DNA from: an uncultured Lachnospiraceae bacterium
Lineage (GTDB): Bacteria > Bacillota > Clostridia > Lachnospirales > Lachnospiraceae
Assembly (NCBI GenBank): GCA_910585345.1
Contig: CAJUDS010000005.1
Span: 62,001 to 126,000, forward strand
Length of the DNA stretch: 64,000 bases
Reading direction: 5' to 3'
In this document: piece by piece, positions 33,972 through 43,122 of the stretch
Numbering within the stretch: position 1 is the first letter of the stretch
Layout of the letters: each line of letters opens with the position of its first letter
Made by a program: the position numbers and the translations under genes
Notes under the pieces: model-generated
What the model saw: the letters and a program-made list of their open reading frames with translations, nothing else
What the model was told of the DNA's origin: nothing
The model's database searches: none

Positions 33972-36593
33972 ATGAAAAAGTGGGTGTATTTGTTCACAGA
34001 AGGGAATGCAGATATGCGCAACCTTTTAGGAGGGAAGGGTGCAAATCTTGCAGAGATGACAAATCTGGGGCTGCCGGTACCACAGGGCTTTACGATTACA
34101 ACGGAAGCCTGTACACAGTATTATGAAGATGGCAGACGGATCAATGACGAGATCATGGGTCAGATCATGGAATATATCGGAACCATGGAAAAAGTTACCG
34201 ATAAAAAGTTTGGCGACAAAGAGAATCCGTTATTGGTTTCCGTGCGTTCCGGTGCGCGTGCCTCCATGCCGGGCATGATGGATACGATTCTGAATCTGGG
34301 TCTGAACGAAGAAGTGGTGGATGTTCTGGCAAAAAAATCAGGGAATCCCCGCTGGGCCTGGGACTGCTACAGAAGATTTATCCAGATGTATTCCGATGTG
34401 GTTATGGAAGTAGGCAAAAAATATTTTGAGGAACTGATCGACCGTATGAAGCTGGAAAGGGGCGTAAAGCAGGATGTGGAGCTGACGGCAGACGACCTGA
34501 AGACGCTTGCAAACCAGTTTAAGGACGAGTATAAGTCAAAGATAGGGAAAGCATTTCCAGATGATCCGAAAGAGCAGCTGATTGGTGCGATCGAAGCCGT
34601 ATTCCGTTCATGGGATAATCCACGTGCAAATGTTTACCGCCGCGACAATGACATTCCGTATTCCTGGGGTACGGCAGTAAACGTACAGATGATGGCGTTT
34701 GGTAATATGGGTGAGACGTCAGGCACAGGCGTGGCATTTACCCGTAATCCGGCGACCGGAGAAAAGAAACTGATGGGCGAATTTTTGTTAAACGCTCAGG
34801 GCGAGGACGTAGTTGCCGGTGTACGTACGCCGCAGCCGATTGATCAGTTGAAGGAGATCATGCCGGAAGTATATGACCAGTTTACTAATATCTGTTCCAC
34901 TTTGGAAAACCATTACAGAGATATGCAGGATATGGAGTTTACGATCGAAGATAAGCACCTGTACATGCTTCAGACCCGTAACGGAAAGAGGACTGCAAAG
35001 GCAGCTCTCAAGATTGCCTGCGATTTGGTGGATGAGGGCATGATCGACGAGAAGAAGGCGGTATCCATGATTGACCCAAGAAATCTGGATTCGCTGCTTC
35101 ATCCGCAGTTTGACAGTTATGTAATCAGCAAAGCGACTCCGGTAGCAAAAGGTCTGGCAGCAGCGCCGGGTGCAGCCTGCGGTAAGATTGTGTTCACGGC
35201 AGAAGATGCAAAGAAATGGGCTGCAAAAGGAGAAAAGGTTGTATTGGTACGCCTTGAGACATCTCCGGAAGATATCGAAGGGATGAAAGCCGCACAGGGT
35301 ATTTTGACTGTACGCGGTGGTATGACGAGCCATGCAGCGGTTGTGGCAAGAGGTATGGGTGCATGTTGCGTATCGGGTTGTTCAGCGATTGAGATGGACG
35401 AGGCGCATAAGGTGTTCCGTATTGGAGAACAGGAATTCCATGAAGGCGATATTATTTCTTTTGACGGAACGACAGGAAATATCTATGACAGAGCGATTCC
35501 GACAGTGGATGCTACTATCGCTGGGGAATTTGGAAGAATCATGGACTGGGCGGACAAGTACCGTACGTTAAAAGTACGTACGAATGCAGACACACCGGCG
35601 GATGCCAGAAAGGCAAGAGAACTGGGTGCAGAAGGTATTGGTTTGTGCCGGACAGAGCATATGTTCTTCGGCGGACACAGAATTGACGCTTTCCGCGAGA
35701 TGATTTGTTCTGATACGCTTGAGGAAAGAGAGGAAGCTCTGGCGAAACTACTTCCGCTTCAGCAGGGTGATTTTGAAAAATTGTTTGAGGCTATGGAGGG
35801 AGATCCCGTTACGATCCGTTTCCTGGATCCGCCACTTCATGAGTTTGTTCCCAGTGATGAGGAGGATATCCGTAAACTGGCAGATGCAAAGGGTAAAACG
35901 ATGGATGAGATCAGGAAATTCATCGATACGCTTCATGAAATGAATCCGATGATGGGCCATCGCGGCTGCCGTCTGACCGTTACCTTCCCTGAGATTGCCC
36001 GGATGCAGACACAGGCAGTGATCCGTGCCGCAATTAATGTAAAGAAAGCGCATCCTGACTGGAGTATTTTACCGGAGATAATGATCCCTCTGATCGGTGA
36101 TGATAAGGAACTGAAATATGTAAAGAAGAGTGTTGTAGAAACGGCTGACGCGGAGATAGCAGCAGCGAATATCGATCTGAAATATGAAGTAGGAACGATG
36201 ATAGAGATTCCAAGGGCTGCTCTGACTGCAGACCAGATCGCAAAAGAAGCAGAATTTTTCTGCTTTGGTACAAACGATTTGACGCAGATGACATACGGTT
36301 TCTCAAGAGATGACGCCGGGAAATTCCTGGAGGCTTATTACAAAGCTAAGATTTTTGAGAACGATCCGTTTGCAAAGCTGGACCGCAATGGTGTAGGACT
36401 GCTTATGGAGATGGCAATCAAAAAAGGCAAGGAAACCAGACCGGAGCTTCATTGCGGCATCTGCGGCGAACATGGCGGTGATCCGAGTTCCGTAGAATTC
36501 TGCCATAACATTGGATTGGACTATGTGTCCTGCTCACCGTTCCGTGTACCGATTGCAAGACTTGCGGCAGCACAGGCGGCGATAAATAATTGA
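33972..36593 (+). CDS. ppdK: Pyruvate, phosphate dikinase
   Basis: At 873 residues this is the usual length. I use the ATG at 33972; a TTG sits one codon earlier. The ATP-grasp domain starts with FGGKGANLAEM-like LLGGKGANLAEMTNLGLPVP; the phosphohistidine is in GGMTSHAAVVARGMG; the PEP/pyruvate domain ends with LHCGICGEHGGDPSS, holding the catalytic Cys. It interconverts pyruvate, ATP and Pi with PEP, AMP and PPi. Clostridia use it in glycolysis or gluconeogenesis. It follows the BMC locus but has its own ribosome site and terminator. Confidence 0.96.
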   Translation: MKKWVYLFTEGNADMRNLLGGKGANLAEMTNLGLPVPQGFTITTEACTQYYEDGRRINDEIMGQIMEYIGTMEKVTDKKFGDKENPLLVSVRSGARASMPGMMDTILNLGLNEEVVDVLAKKSGNPRWAWDCYRRFIQMYSDVVMEVGKKYFEELIDRMKLERGVKQDVELTADDLKTLANQFKDEYKSKIGKAFPDDPKEQLIGAIEAVFRSWDNPRANVYRRDNDIPYSWGTAVNVQMMAFGNMGETSGTGVAFTRNPATGEKKLMGEFLLNAQGEDVVAGVRTPQPIDQLKEIMPEVYDQFTNICSTLENHYRDMQDMEFTIEDKHLYMLQTRNGKRTAKAALKIACDLVDEGMIDEKKAVSMIDPRNLDSLLHPQFDSYVISKATPVAKGLAAAPGAACGKIVFTAEDAKKWAAKGEKVVLVRLETSPEDIEGMKAAQGILTVRGGMTSHAAVVARGMGACCVSGCSAIEMDEAHKVFRIGEQEFHEGDIISFDGTTGNIYDRAIPTVDATIAGEFGRIMDWADKYRTLKVRTNADTPADARKARELGAEGIGLCRTEHMFFGGHRIDAFREMICSDTLEEREEALAKLLPLQQGDFEKLFEAMEGDPVTIRFLDPPLHEFVPSDEEDIRKLADAKGKTMDEIRKFIDTLHEMNPMMGHRGCRLTVTFPEIARMQTQAVIRAAINVKKAHPDWSILPEIMIPLIGDDKELKYVKKSVVETADAEIAAANIDLKYEVGTMIEIPRAALTADQIAKEAEFFCFGTNDLTQMTYGFSRDDAGKFLEAYYKAKIFENDPFAKLDRNGVGLLMEMAIKKGKETRPELHCGICGEHGGDPSSVEFCHNIGLDYVSCSPFRVPIARLAAAQAAINN

Positions 36594-36666
36594 TGCCATA
36601 GGAATTTGGAACGATTTGGCGAAAGTATAAGAAAATGGCTTGAAATCAAGGGCTTTCAGGCTTGGA

Positions 36667-36702
36667 GGGGTTCACTGGAATGGCTGGTGAACCCCATTTT
36701 TT
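36667..36702 (+). terminator. Intrinsic terminator after ppdK
   Basis: A 9-bp stem GGGGTTCAC/GTGAACCCC with an 11-nt loop is followed by ATTTTTT. Confidence 0.85.
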
Positions 36703-36737
36703 GGTGTTTTTAGATACCGCTGATAGTGGGGCGATTG

Positions 36738-36878
36738 ATACAATTTGGCAAAACCTTATACGATTTGGCAAAAGTGATACCTTTTGGCAAAACCCCCATA
36801 CAATCTGGCAAAACCTTATACAATTTGGCAAAAGTCGGTAGTTTCGCCAAATTGTATAAGGTTTTGCCAAATGGTATA
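36738..36878. repeat. Iteron-like array with 20-bp period plus inverted copies
   Basis: Five direct copies of ATACnATTTGGCAAAA start at 36738, 36758, 36777, 36798 and 36818, i.e. every 19-21 bp. Two inverted copies (36845-36878) can fold with the last two direct copies into a stem of about 33 bp around a 16-nt loop. A diverged copy lies at 36611. This fills most of the 415-bp gap between ppdK and the next gene; no gene is supported there. Possible roles are a protein-binding array, a replication iteron or a dispersed palindromic repeat. Confidence 0.85.
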
Positions 36879-37007
36879 TGAGTAAAGCATTGAAATGATA
36901 ACGGGAAAATGATAAAGCAGGAGAAAGGGGCTGTGCAGGCTCTTTTATTTTGTAAATATGTATGTTATAATATATTTTGTATGTGAAAACAAATATGAGG
37001 AGGAATC

Positions 37008-37565
37008 ATGGAGCAGGTTTCGTTGAAGATAGGAGAGCGGCTGAAAGAAATCCGCAACACAAGGCAGCTTACGCTGGATGATGTTGCAGAACTGACAGGT
37101 GTAAGCAAGCCCATGTTAGGGCAGATCGAGCGTGGCCAGTCCTCGCCCACCATCAACATATTATGGAAAATTTCAACAGGGCTGAAAATACCGTTGTCCT
37201 TTTTCTGCAAACAGGAGGAAGCGGAATACACGATTGTTGGGCTTGGTGAAAAGGATGTGATCACGGAGGAGGACGGAGGGATGAGGGCATATCCGCTGTT
37301 TCCGTTTGACCCGGTAAGGAACGTGGAAGTGTTTTATATTGAGTTTGACGCAGGGGTGAACCATGAATCACTTCCTCATGTGACTGGCGTGGAGGAATAT
37401 ATATTTCTGGTGCATGGGACGCTGAAAATGGTGATAGGCGGGAAGGAAGTATTATTGCAGGAAAAGCAGTCCATACGGTTTGGTGCAGACATTTCCCACG
37501 CATACCATAATATTTCAGATAAATCCTGCGCCGCTTATAATGTGATATTTTACCCGAACAATTAA
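37008..37565 (+). CDS. XRE-family regulator with C-terminal cupin
   Basis: The protein has 185 residues. The N-terminal HTH (IRNTRQLTLDDVAELTGVSKPMLGQIERGQS) is the XRE/HipB fold; the C-terminal cupin (NHESLPHVTGVEEYIFLVHG) probably binds a small molecule. This layout is common among regulators of nearby metabolic or transport genes. It precedes the MBL-fold gene by 15 bp, so they probably form an operon. It starts after GAGGAGG. Confidence 0.9.
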   Translation: MEQVSLKIGERLKEIRNTRQLTLDDVAELTGVSKPMLGQIERGQSSPTINILWKISTGLKIPLSFFCKQEEAEYTIVGLGEKDVITEEDGGMRAYPLFPFDPVRNVEVFYIEFDAGVNHESLPHVTGVEEYIFLVHGTLKMVIGGKEVLLQEKQSIRFGADISHAYHNISDKSCAAYNVIFYPNN

Positions 37566-37580
37566 AGGAGGAAACGAAAA

Positions 37581-38462
37581 ATGTATGAATTGGTACAAAT
37601 CAGTGAGAAATGCTATTACATAAACTGCCCGGCAAAGATTGGCGTCTATGTGGCGGACAAGGATAATGTCTATCTGGTTGACAGCGGGAATGATAAGGAT
37701 GCCGGGAGGAAGGTCAGGCAGATACTGGAAAAGAACGACTGGCATCTGACCGCCATACTGAATACCCATTCCAACGCAGACCATATCGGCGGGAACAAAT
37801 ATCTGCAAGGGCAGACAGGATGTAAGGTTTTTTCCAGCGGCATAGAGGCGGCTTTCACAAAATACCCAGTCTTGGAGCCGTCTTTTCTTTATGGCGGTTA
37901 TCCCTGTAAGGACTTGCGGCATAAATTCCTGATGGCGCAGGAGAGCGATGTGACGGATTTTTCAGACGAAAGTTTTCCGAAGGAGATTGAGGTGATACCT
38001 CTGCCGGGGCATTTCTTTGACATGGTGGGATTCCGTATGACGGACGGTGTGGTATTCCTTGCGGACTGCATCAGCAGCAGGGAGACGCTGGATAAGTATG
38101 CCGTTTCGTTCATTTATGATGTGGGCGCTTATCTGGAAACATTGGATATGGTGGAGAGGATGGAAGCTGCCATGTTTGTTCCCGCCCATGCGGAAGCGTC
38201 TGCCGATATAAAGGAGCTTGTTTGTTACAATAGGGATAAGGTATATGAAGTGGCGGAGAAGATTTTATCCATCTGCAAGGAGCCGATATGCTTTGAGCGT
38301 ATTTTGCAGGAATTGTTCAAAGGCTACGGGCTTGCCATGAACTTTGAGCAGTATGTGCTGGTAGGCAGCACAGTGCGCTCCTACCTTTCGTGGCTGAAAG
38401 ATAACGGGAAATTGTCCGTTGAATTTCAGGACTGTATGCTACTTTGGCAGAATGACTTGTGA
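37581..38462 (+). CDS. MBL-fold metallo-hydrolase
   Basis: The protein has 293 residues. The metallo-beta-lactamase metal motif is THSNADHIGG, i.e. HxNxDH: the second histidine of the usual HxHxDH is Asn. Other metal-site segments (PLPGHFFDMVGF, FVPAHAEAS) are present. A C-terminal helical domain of about 80 residues follows. Possible roles include thioester or phosphoester hydrolysis or detoxification; the substrate is unknown. The Asn change may alter metal content. Confidence 0.85.
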   Translation: MYELVQISEKCYYINCPAKIGVYVADKDNVYLVDSGNDKDAGRKVRQILEKNDWHLTAILNTHSNADHIGGNKYLQGQTGCKVFSSGIEAAFTKYPVLEPSFLYGGYPCKDLRHKFLMAQESDVTDFSDESFPKEIEVIPLPGHFFDMVGFRMTDGVVFLADCISSRETLDKYAVSFIYDVGAYLETLDMVERMEAAMFVPAHAEASADIKELVCYNRDKVYEVAEKILSICKEPICFERILQELFKGYGLAMNFEQYVLVGSTVRSYLSWLKDNGKLSVEFQDCMLLWQNDL

Positions 38463-38566
38463 GGCACATCGGCAAAGCACGGAAAACCTCAAATCTTATA
38501 TGCAGTGCCAGTGGAGCCTTGTGAGGGGAATGGCTGGAACGTTCAGGAAATGGAATAAGGGATGAA

Positions 38567-38595
38567 GCCGGAAAAGGACTGTTGTCTTTTCCGGC
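38567..38595. terminator. Hairpin between convergent genes
   Basis: A 10-bp perfect stem GCCGGAAAAG/CTTTTCCGGC with a 9-nt loop lies between the MBL gene and the minus-strand MerR gene. No T-run follows on either strand, so it is a weak or Rho-like terminator at best. Confidence 0.5.
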
Positions 38596-38605
38596 AGCGT
38601 AATAC

Positions 38606-38986
38606 TTAGGAAGAAACATTATTCTGTGTTCGTTCAATCTCATTACTGTAAAACTCGATTTTCTCATCCAATTTAATCTTATGGGCCTGCAACTGTGCTA
38701 TCTGCTCATCAAGTGCCTGTCGGTGTTGCACCAACATTTCCATCCTTTCAGAAAGGGTGGGATCGCCTGCCGCCCGGAGTTCGGCATAGTGCCTGATTTC
38801 CTTGATAGGCATTCCCGTGTCTTTCAGGCGTTTGATAAATTCGATCCATGTAAGGTCTTTATCAGAATAACAGCGGCGGTTGCTGGAATTTCTTTCCGGT
38901 GCAATTAAGCCTTCCTGTTCATAATAGCGTAAGGTATGGATGCCCAGCCCCGTCAGTTTTGAAAATTCCCCAATGGAATATTCCAT
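38606..38986 (-). CDS. MerR-family transcriptional regulator
   Basis: The protein has 126 residues. N-terminal winged HTH (YSIGEFSKLTGLGIHTLRYYEQEGLI, RRCYSDKDLTWIEFIKRLKD) is followed by a long dimerisation helix and a C-terminal tail with no cysteine pair, so it is not a classical metal sensor. It is divergent from the SDR gene and its binding site is evident in that promoter (39007-39037). It probably activates the SDR gene. Confidence 0.9.
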   Translation of the reverse strand: MEYSIGEFSKLTGLGIHTLRYYEQEGLIAPERNSSNRRCYSDKDLTWIEFIKRLKDTGMPIKEIRHYAELRAAGDPTLSERMEMLVQHRQALDEQIAQLQAHKIKLDEKIEFYSNEIERTQNNVSS

Positions 38987-39006
38987 AAAAAATCACCTTA
39001 ATCCTC

Positions 39007-39037
39007 TTGACATAGAGTTTACTCTACATTGTATGGT
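39007..39037 (+). promoter_or_regulatory. MerR-type promoter with 19-bp spacer and central dyad
   Basis: TTGACA (39007-39012) and TATGGT (39032-39037) are separated by 19 bp instead of 17. The spacer contains the palindrome TAGAGTTTACTCTA (39013-39026). This is the typical layout in which a MerR protein twists DNA to align the boxes. Confidence 0.85.
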
Positions 39038-39069
39038 TGGATTATACCAAATCGAAGGAGGATTATCAA

Positions 39070-39861
39070 ATGGTTCAGAGAACGGGAAAATATACAGTAA
39101 TCACCGGGGCAAGTTCAGGCATTGGGTATGAAGCGGCAAAGGCATTTACGGAGCGAGGAAAAAATCTGGTCATAACAGCAAGGCGTAAAGATAGGCTAGA
39201 AATGCTGAAACGGGAGATTTTAGAGAAGCACCCGAATTTGGATATTGTCATCAGAAGCACTGATTTATCCGTGCCAGAAAACGCACATCAATTTTATGAA
39301 GGTTTGAGGGACTATGAAATTGAAACATGGATTAATAATGCGGGCTTTGGCAACTATGATAGTGTGGCGGATCAGGACTTGGGTAAAATCAGGATGATGC
39401 TGAATCTGAACATAGAGGCTCTGACAATTCTGTCCTCACTGTATGTCCGTGATTACAAGGATGCAGCGGGAACACAGCTTATCAATATATCCTCATGCGG
39501 TGGATATACCATTGTGCCTACGGCAGTGACGTACTGTGCGGCGAAGTTTTATGTCAGCACATTTACGGAAGGACTGGCATGGGAACTGAAAGAGACAGGT
39601 GCAAAGATGAGGGCAAAAGTGCTGGCACCTGCGGCGACAAAGACAGAATTCGGAATGGTGGCAAACAATGTCAGTGAATATGATTATGACAAATCTTTCG
39701 GAACTTACCACACAAGCAAACAGATGGCCAGTTTCCTGCTTGAACTGTATGACAGTGCAAAAGTTGTGGGGATAGTAGACAGGGAGAGTTTCAGTTTCCG
39801 GTTGGCAGACCCGTTGTTCCCATATGCGGGAAATTCCTCACATAATCAGCAACGTATGTGA
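39070..39861 (+). CDS. Short-chain dehydrogenase/reductase
   Basis: The protein has 263 residues, starting at the ATG after AAGGAGG. The NAD(P)-binding motif TGASSGIGYEAAKAF, the NNAG segment (WINNAGFGNYD), the catalytic Ser (NISSCGGY) and the YxxxK (TYCAAKFYV) are in order. R38-R39 after the second strand (TARRKDR) favours NADPH. The substrate is unknown. It is driven by the MerR-type promoter, a common arrangement for stress-responsive reductases. Confidence 0.9.
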   Translation: MVQRTGKYTVITGASSGIGYEAAKAFTERGKNLVITARRKDRLEMLKREILEKHPNLDIVIRSTDLSVPENAHQFYEGLRDYEIETWINNAGFGNYDSVADQDLGKIRMMLNLNIEALTILSSLYVRDYKDAAGTQLINISSCGGYTIVPTAVTYCAAKFYVSTFTEGLAWELKETGAKMRAKVLAPAATKTEFGMVANNVSEYDYDKSFGTYHTSKQMASFLLELYDSAKVVGIVDRESFSFRLADPLFPYAGNSSHNQQRM

Positions 39862-40185
39862 GGACAGATATTTATGAAGAAATACACAAAAGACAAACCG
39901 CCGCACTATGGACTTTATCCACCATATGCGGCGGTCTGCTTTTTTCCCAGGCAGGCCGGGCGGCCTGATAACGGAAATTACTTGGAAAGCAGGGAGGTTA
40001 GAAGTAATATACAAGTGGTGCTATCGGACGAAAGGCGAAAAACTTTAGAGCTATTTTTACATTTCTGTACTGCGTTTCTGCCTTTCGTTCCCGAAAAGTA
40101 GTCGTTTCGTTCCCTCCGCCCGAAAAACGGATTTTTCCTGCCGATATAAGAAGTGAACGCCTATAAGGATTTGAGGTGATGGATT
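39862..40185. other. 325-bp gap without a supported gene
   Basis: An open frame (39874-40101) exists but lacks a ribosome site and has atypical composition, so I do not call it. No repeat, terminator or promoter stands out. GAGGTGATGG near its right end is the ribosome site of the response regulator. Confidence 0.6.
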
Positions 40186-40884
40186 TTGGAAATAGCAGTT
40201 GTAGATGATGAAAAAACGATCAGGGAGCATATATGCGCCCTGATTGAAGAGCAGCAGCCGGAGAACTGTATAGAAGCCTATGCCACGGGTGAGGAGCTAC
40301 TTGCATCGGGGAAACGGTTTGACATTGTGTTTCTCGACATACAAATGGACGGCATAAACGGCATTGAGGCGGCGAGGAGCCTGCGGGAACGGCAGGGAGA
40401 TATCGTCCTCATATTCATCACGGGCATTAAGGAGTATGTGTTCGATGCGCTTGACCTTTATGCGTTCCAGTACCTGCTAAAGCCCATAGACGAGGACAAA
40501 TTTGCAGAGGTACTGGAAAGGGCGGTGAGAGAGGCCGCGAGGAAGAAGGAGCGCCGTGTGCTGTTCATCAAATCACGGAACCTTACCCTTGACCAGTCCG
40601 AAATCCTGTACATCGAGAGCAGGGCAAAGAAGGTGGAGATACACACTGTAAGGCAGACCATAGAGATCTACGCGGCGATGGATGAACTGGAAGGGCAGCT
40701 TGGGGAGGAATTCTACCGCTGCCACCGGGCGTACATCGTGAACATGGACTGCATCACGGAATATGACAGTGAGAGCATAACACTCACCAATGGCGACAGG
40801 GTGTATCTGACGAAAAAGAAGTATGGCGAATTTGTAAAAGCCTATATGTGGCACCTGCAGAATGGGGGTGTGTCCAGTGTATAA
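40186..40884 (+). CDS. LytTR-family response regulator
   Basis: The protein has 232 residues. I use the TTG at 40186 (GAGGTGATGG upstream); nearby ATG and GTG codons are out of frame. The receiver domain has the acidic pair in VVDDEK, the phospho-acceptor Asp51 in VFLDIQMDG, and the switch Lys in LLKPID. The C-terminal LytTR DNA-binding domain spans about residues 122-230 (LYIESRAKKVEIHT, FYRCHRAYIVNM). AgrA/VirR-type regulators of this group control toxins, bacteriocins and competence. It overlaps the kinase by 23 bp. Confidence 0.92.
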   Translation: MEIAVVDDEKTIREHICALIEEQQPENCIEAYATGEELLASGKRFDIVFLDIQMDGINGIEAARSLRERQGDIVLIFITGIKEYVFDALDLYAFQYLLKPIDEDKFAEVLERAVREAARKKERRVLFIKSRNLTLDQSEILYIESRAKKVEIHTVRQTIEIYAAMDELEGQLGEEFYRCHRAYIVNMDCITEYDSESITLTNGDRVYLTKKKYGEFVKAYMWHLQNGGVSSV

Positions 40885-42352
40885 GGTGGCGGATGTGTTA
40901 TTTGCGGCGTTGACAGTGTTCCAGGGGTACTGCCTGCAGTATTTTTTAGGGAGCTTTCTGGAAAGCAGGATGAAAAGCAGATGGAACGGGTTGTATGTGG
41001 CGGGGCTGTATGTGGTTCTGAAGACTGCCGTGATGTGGTGTTCCCCGCCGGGATATGAGGATTACAGGGTAGCAGCCGGGACGCTGGCATTGTCGCTGTG
41101 CATTCTGTCGGCTCTTGCCATGTGCTTTTATAAGGCATTCCGCCCCGTTACGGTTTTCCTTGTGGTATCGTTCCAGGCGGTATTGGATATCAGCAGATAT
41201 GCGGTGGTCATATTGTTTAATGAAGTAGACGGATGGGTGCTTGGCATCATTAACTGGTGTTCAGGAAAAGGGATGCTTGCATCGGAAAAAGCCTTCGGCA
41301 TGGCAGTAAAGATTGGCGTGGCCGGGACGCAGTTGATCCAATACATTGTCATTGCCTTGGTACTGTACTTTTCGTTGAGGAAAATTGTACGGGATTTCCG
41401 GGAAAAGGACTATGCCATTGGCAGGACGGAGCTTTTGTTCATCCTTACCCCGGCTGCGGTTGGCATGATGATCTGTATGCTCCTGCGTATCATCATGATC
41501 ACGGTGGAGGACAGCGTCCCTAAAATGCTGTATGAAAGATACCCCATCCTTGTCATGGTGATACCCACAATCCTGCTCCTGTCGCTACTTTCCATCTTGT
41601 ACGGGGTGAAGCTGTTCCAGGACATGATCTACTGGAACAGGGAAAAGAGCGGAAGGATCGTCCTTGAAAACCAGGTGAGCAGCCTGCAGGAACATATGGA
41701 AGAGATGGAGCGCATCTATTCCGGCATAAGGGGAATGAAGCATGACATGAAGAACACGCTTGCCGTCATCCAGCGCCTTTCTGCGGAAGAAGGGAATGAG
41801 GAACTGCAGGAGTATCTGTCGGAGCTGAACCGGGGCTTCGAAAAGCTGGAGGTGCGTTTCAGGACAGGGAACACGGTGGTGGATACCCTGCTGAACATGA
41901 AATACCATGAGGCGGTACGGGATGTGCCTGGCTTAAGGATGGATGCCGATAAGCTGCTATTCCCACAGGGGATTCAGATACACAGCTATGATATAGGCGT
42001 CATCTTGGGGAATGCGGTGGATAATGCAATCGAAGCCTGCCGGAAGCTGAAAGCAAAAGAGCCGGAGGCAGATGTCTTTATCCGTTTAAGCTCCCTGCAG
42101 AAAGGTAACCTGCTAATCCTAAAAGTGGAGAACAGCTTTGATGGGCGGCTGGTACTTAAGGCAAAAGAGGAATTCCCGGCAACAGATAAGGCAGACAGGA
42201 AATCCCACGGGATAGGGCTTTCCAACATCAAAAGCACAGCTGAAAAGTATCAGGGAGCAGTGGATTTCAAGGTAAAGGACAGAGAATTCATCCTGTCCGT
42301 GATGATGAAAAATGAAAGGAGAGATGAAGATGGATCTCGGAGTGACAGGTAA
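40862..42352 (+). CDS. GHKL-type sensor histidine kinase (AgrC/VirS-like)
   Basis: The protein has 496 residues. Residues 1-250 hold about six hydrophobic membrane segments. A coiled linker leads to the H-box (GMKHDMKNTLAV, His294), the N-box (GNAVDNAIEAC) and a G-box (SHGIGLSNIKS). This is the peptide-sensing AgrC pattern, although no agrB/agrD-like gene is seen nearby. GTG codons at 40868 and 40877 are alternative starts. It phosphorylates the LytTR regulator. The next gene starts inside its last codons. Confidence 0.9.
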   Translation: MGVCPVYKVADVLFAALTVFQGYCLQYFLGSFLESRMKSRWNGLYVAGLYVVLKTAVMWCSPPGYEDYRVAAGTLALSLCILSALAMCFYKAFRPVTVFLVVSFQAVLDISRYAVVILFNEVDGWVLGIINWCSGKGMLASEKAFGMAVKIGVAGTQLIQYIVIALVLYFSLRKIVRDFREKDYAIGRTELLFILTPAAVGMMICMLLRIIMITVEDSVPKMLYERYPILVMVIPTILLLSLLSILYGVKLFQDMIYWNREKSGRIVLENQVSSLQEHMEEMERIYSGIRGMKHDMKNTLAVIQRLSAEEGNEELQEYLSELNRGFEKLEVRFRTGNTVVDTLLNMKYHEAVRDVPGLRMDADKLLFPQGIQIHSYDIGVILGNAVDNAIEACRKLKAKEPEADVFIRLSSLQKGNLLILKVENSFDGRLVLKAKEEFPATDKADRKSHGIGLSNIKSTAEKYQGAVDFKVKDREFILSVMMKNERRDEDGSRSDR

Positions 42353-43112
42353 ATTAGGAGGGTACTATCTGGCAGAGCAGTACCGGAAGAATGCGGCAGG
42401 CAAGAGCAATGGCGTGAGCTTTGCGGAACTTGCGGCGGCAAAAGCTGAGGGGCAGTCGGATGTGTCGGGAATGAGCTTTAAGGATATGTGGCAGGCGAGA
42501 TTTCCGGGTGCGTACTATCATGCGATGGATGGTTCAAAGATATCGCAAGGAGCATGGGATAGGAATGATTTTCCTCTTGAAAAATTCTTTCAAAATGATA
42601 CCGATACATCCGCAGTAAACTGGAAGCCGACAGGAGCCGAGCCGGAAGCAACAAGTCCGCAGGTACAGTCTCGGTGGAATTCTACATTAGGGCAGAAGTC
42701 GATTATTGTACCGCCGGAATTAGAAGAAAAGATGAAGAATGATCCTGAATTGGCTAAGAAGGTAATGGTGAATGTTGAAAACTTTATTACCACATATACG
42801 GCAACCTCTGTCAGACCGGGCAGGGTATGTTCATGGCTGATCTCACTTGATGAGAATGGAGAGATTGAAAAATATCGTGTGACAGGTGGTGGTGGCAACA
42901 TATCCGGGCCAACAGAGGAGCAACAGCGTCAGTTTGAAGCAGAGCAGGCGGCAAAGAAGAAAAGACGTGAGGAATATGCCCGACTGAATGAGGAAAGTGC
43001 CCTGAAACGTAAACTGATGGAGCAGGAAGCAGACGAGAGGTATTATCAGACCAACATAACCAAAAAGGCGGTATCGATTGCGGCATATGAAGGGGCGGGC
43101 ATTTTGAAGTAA
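42330..43112 (+). CDS. Unknown protein, first of the small-protein cluster (paralogue of 43214)
   Basis: About 260 residues; the ATG at 42330 follows AAGGAGAGATG and overlaps the kinase gene by 23 bp. It is a paralogue of the 43214 protein: both have NGVSFAELAA or RGVSFAELAA, GMSFKDMWQARFPGAYY, a WKPtGAEP segment, IVPPELEEKMKNDPEL and a charged coiled-coil (KKKRREEYARLNEESALKRK) ending in AAYEGAGILK. No signal peptide or membrane segment. I do not recognise a characterised family. The overlap with the two-component genes suggests shared control. Confidence 0.75.
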   Translation: MDLGVTGKLGGYYLAEQYRKNAAGKSNGVSFAELAAAKAEGQSDVSGMSFKDMWQARFPGAYYHAMDGSKISQGAWDRNDFPLEKFFQNDTDTSAVNWKPTGAEPEATSPQVQSRWNSTLGQKSIIVPPELEEKMKNDPELAKKVMVNVENFITTYTATSVRPGRVCSWLISLDENGEIEKYRVTGGGGNISGPTEEQQRQFEAEQAAKKKRREEYARLNEESALKRKLMEQEADERYYQTNITKKAVSIAAYEGAGILK

Positions 43113-43122
43113 AAGGAGATAG

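Noticed and set aside
36738..36833. Repeats that might be a CRISPR array
   Set aside because: Repeat units are 16 nt with only 3-5 nt between them, there are inverted copies, and no cas genes are nearby.
36646..36870. Minus-strand ORF of 74 codons
   Set aside because: It is only the translation of the 20-bp repeat array and has no ribosome site.
39874..40101. Plus-strand ORF of 75 codons between SDR and response regulator
   Set aside because: No ribosome site and an unprotein-like composition; not supported as a gene.
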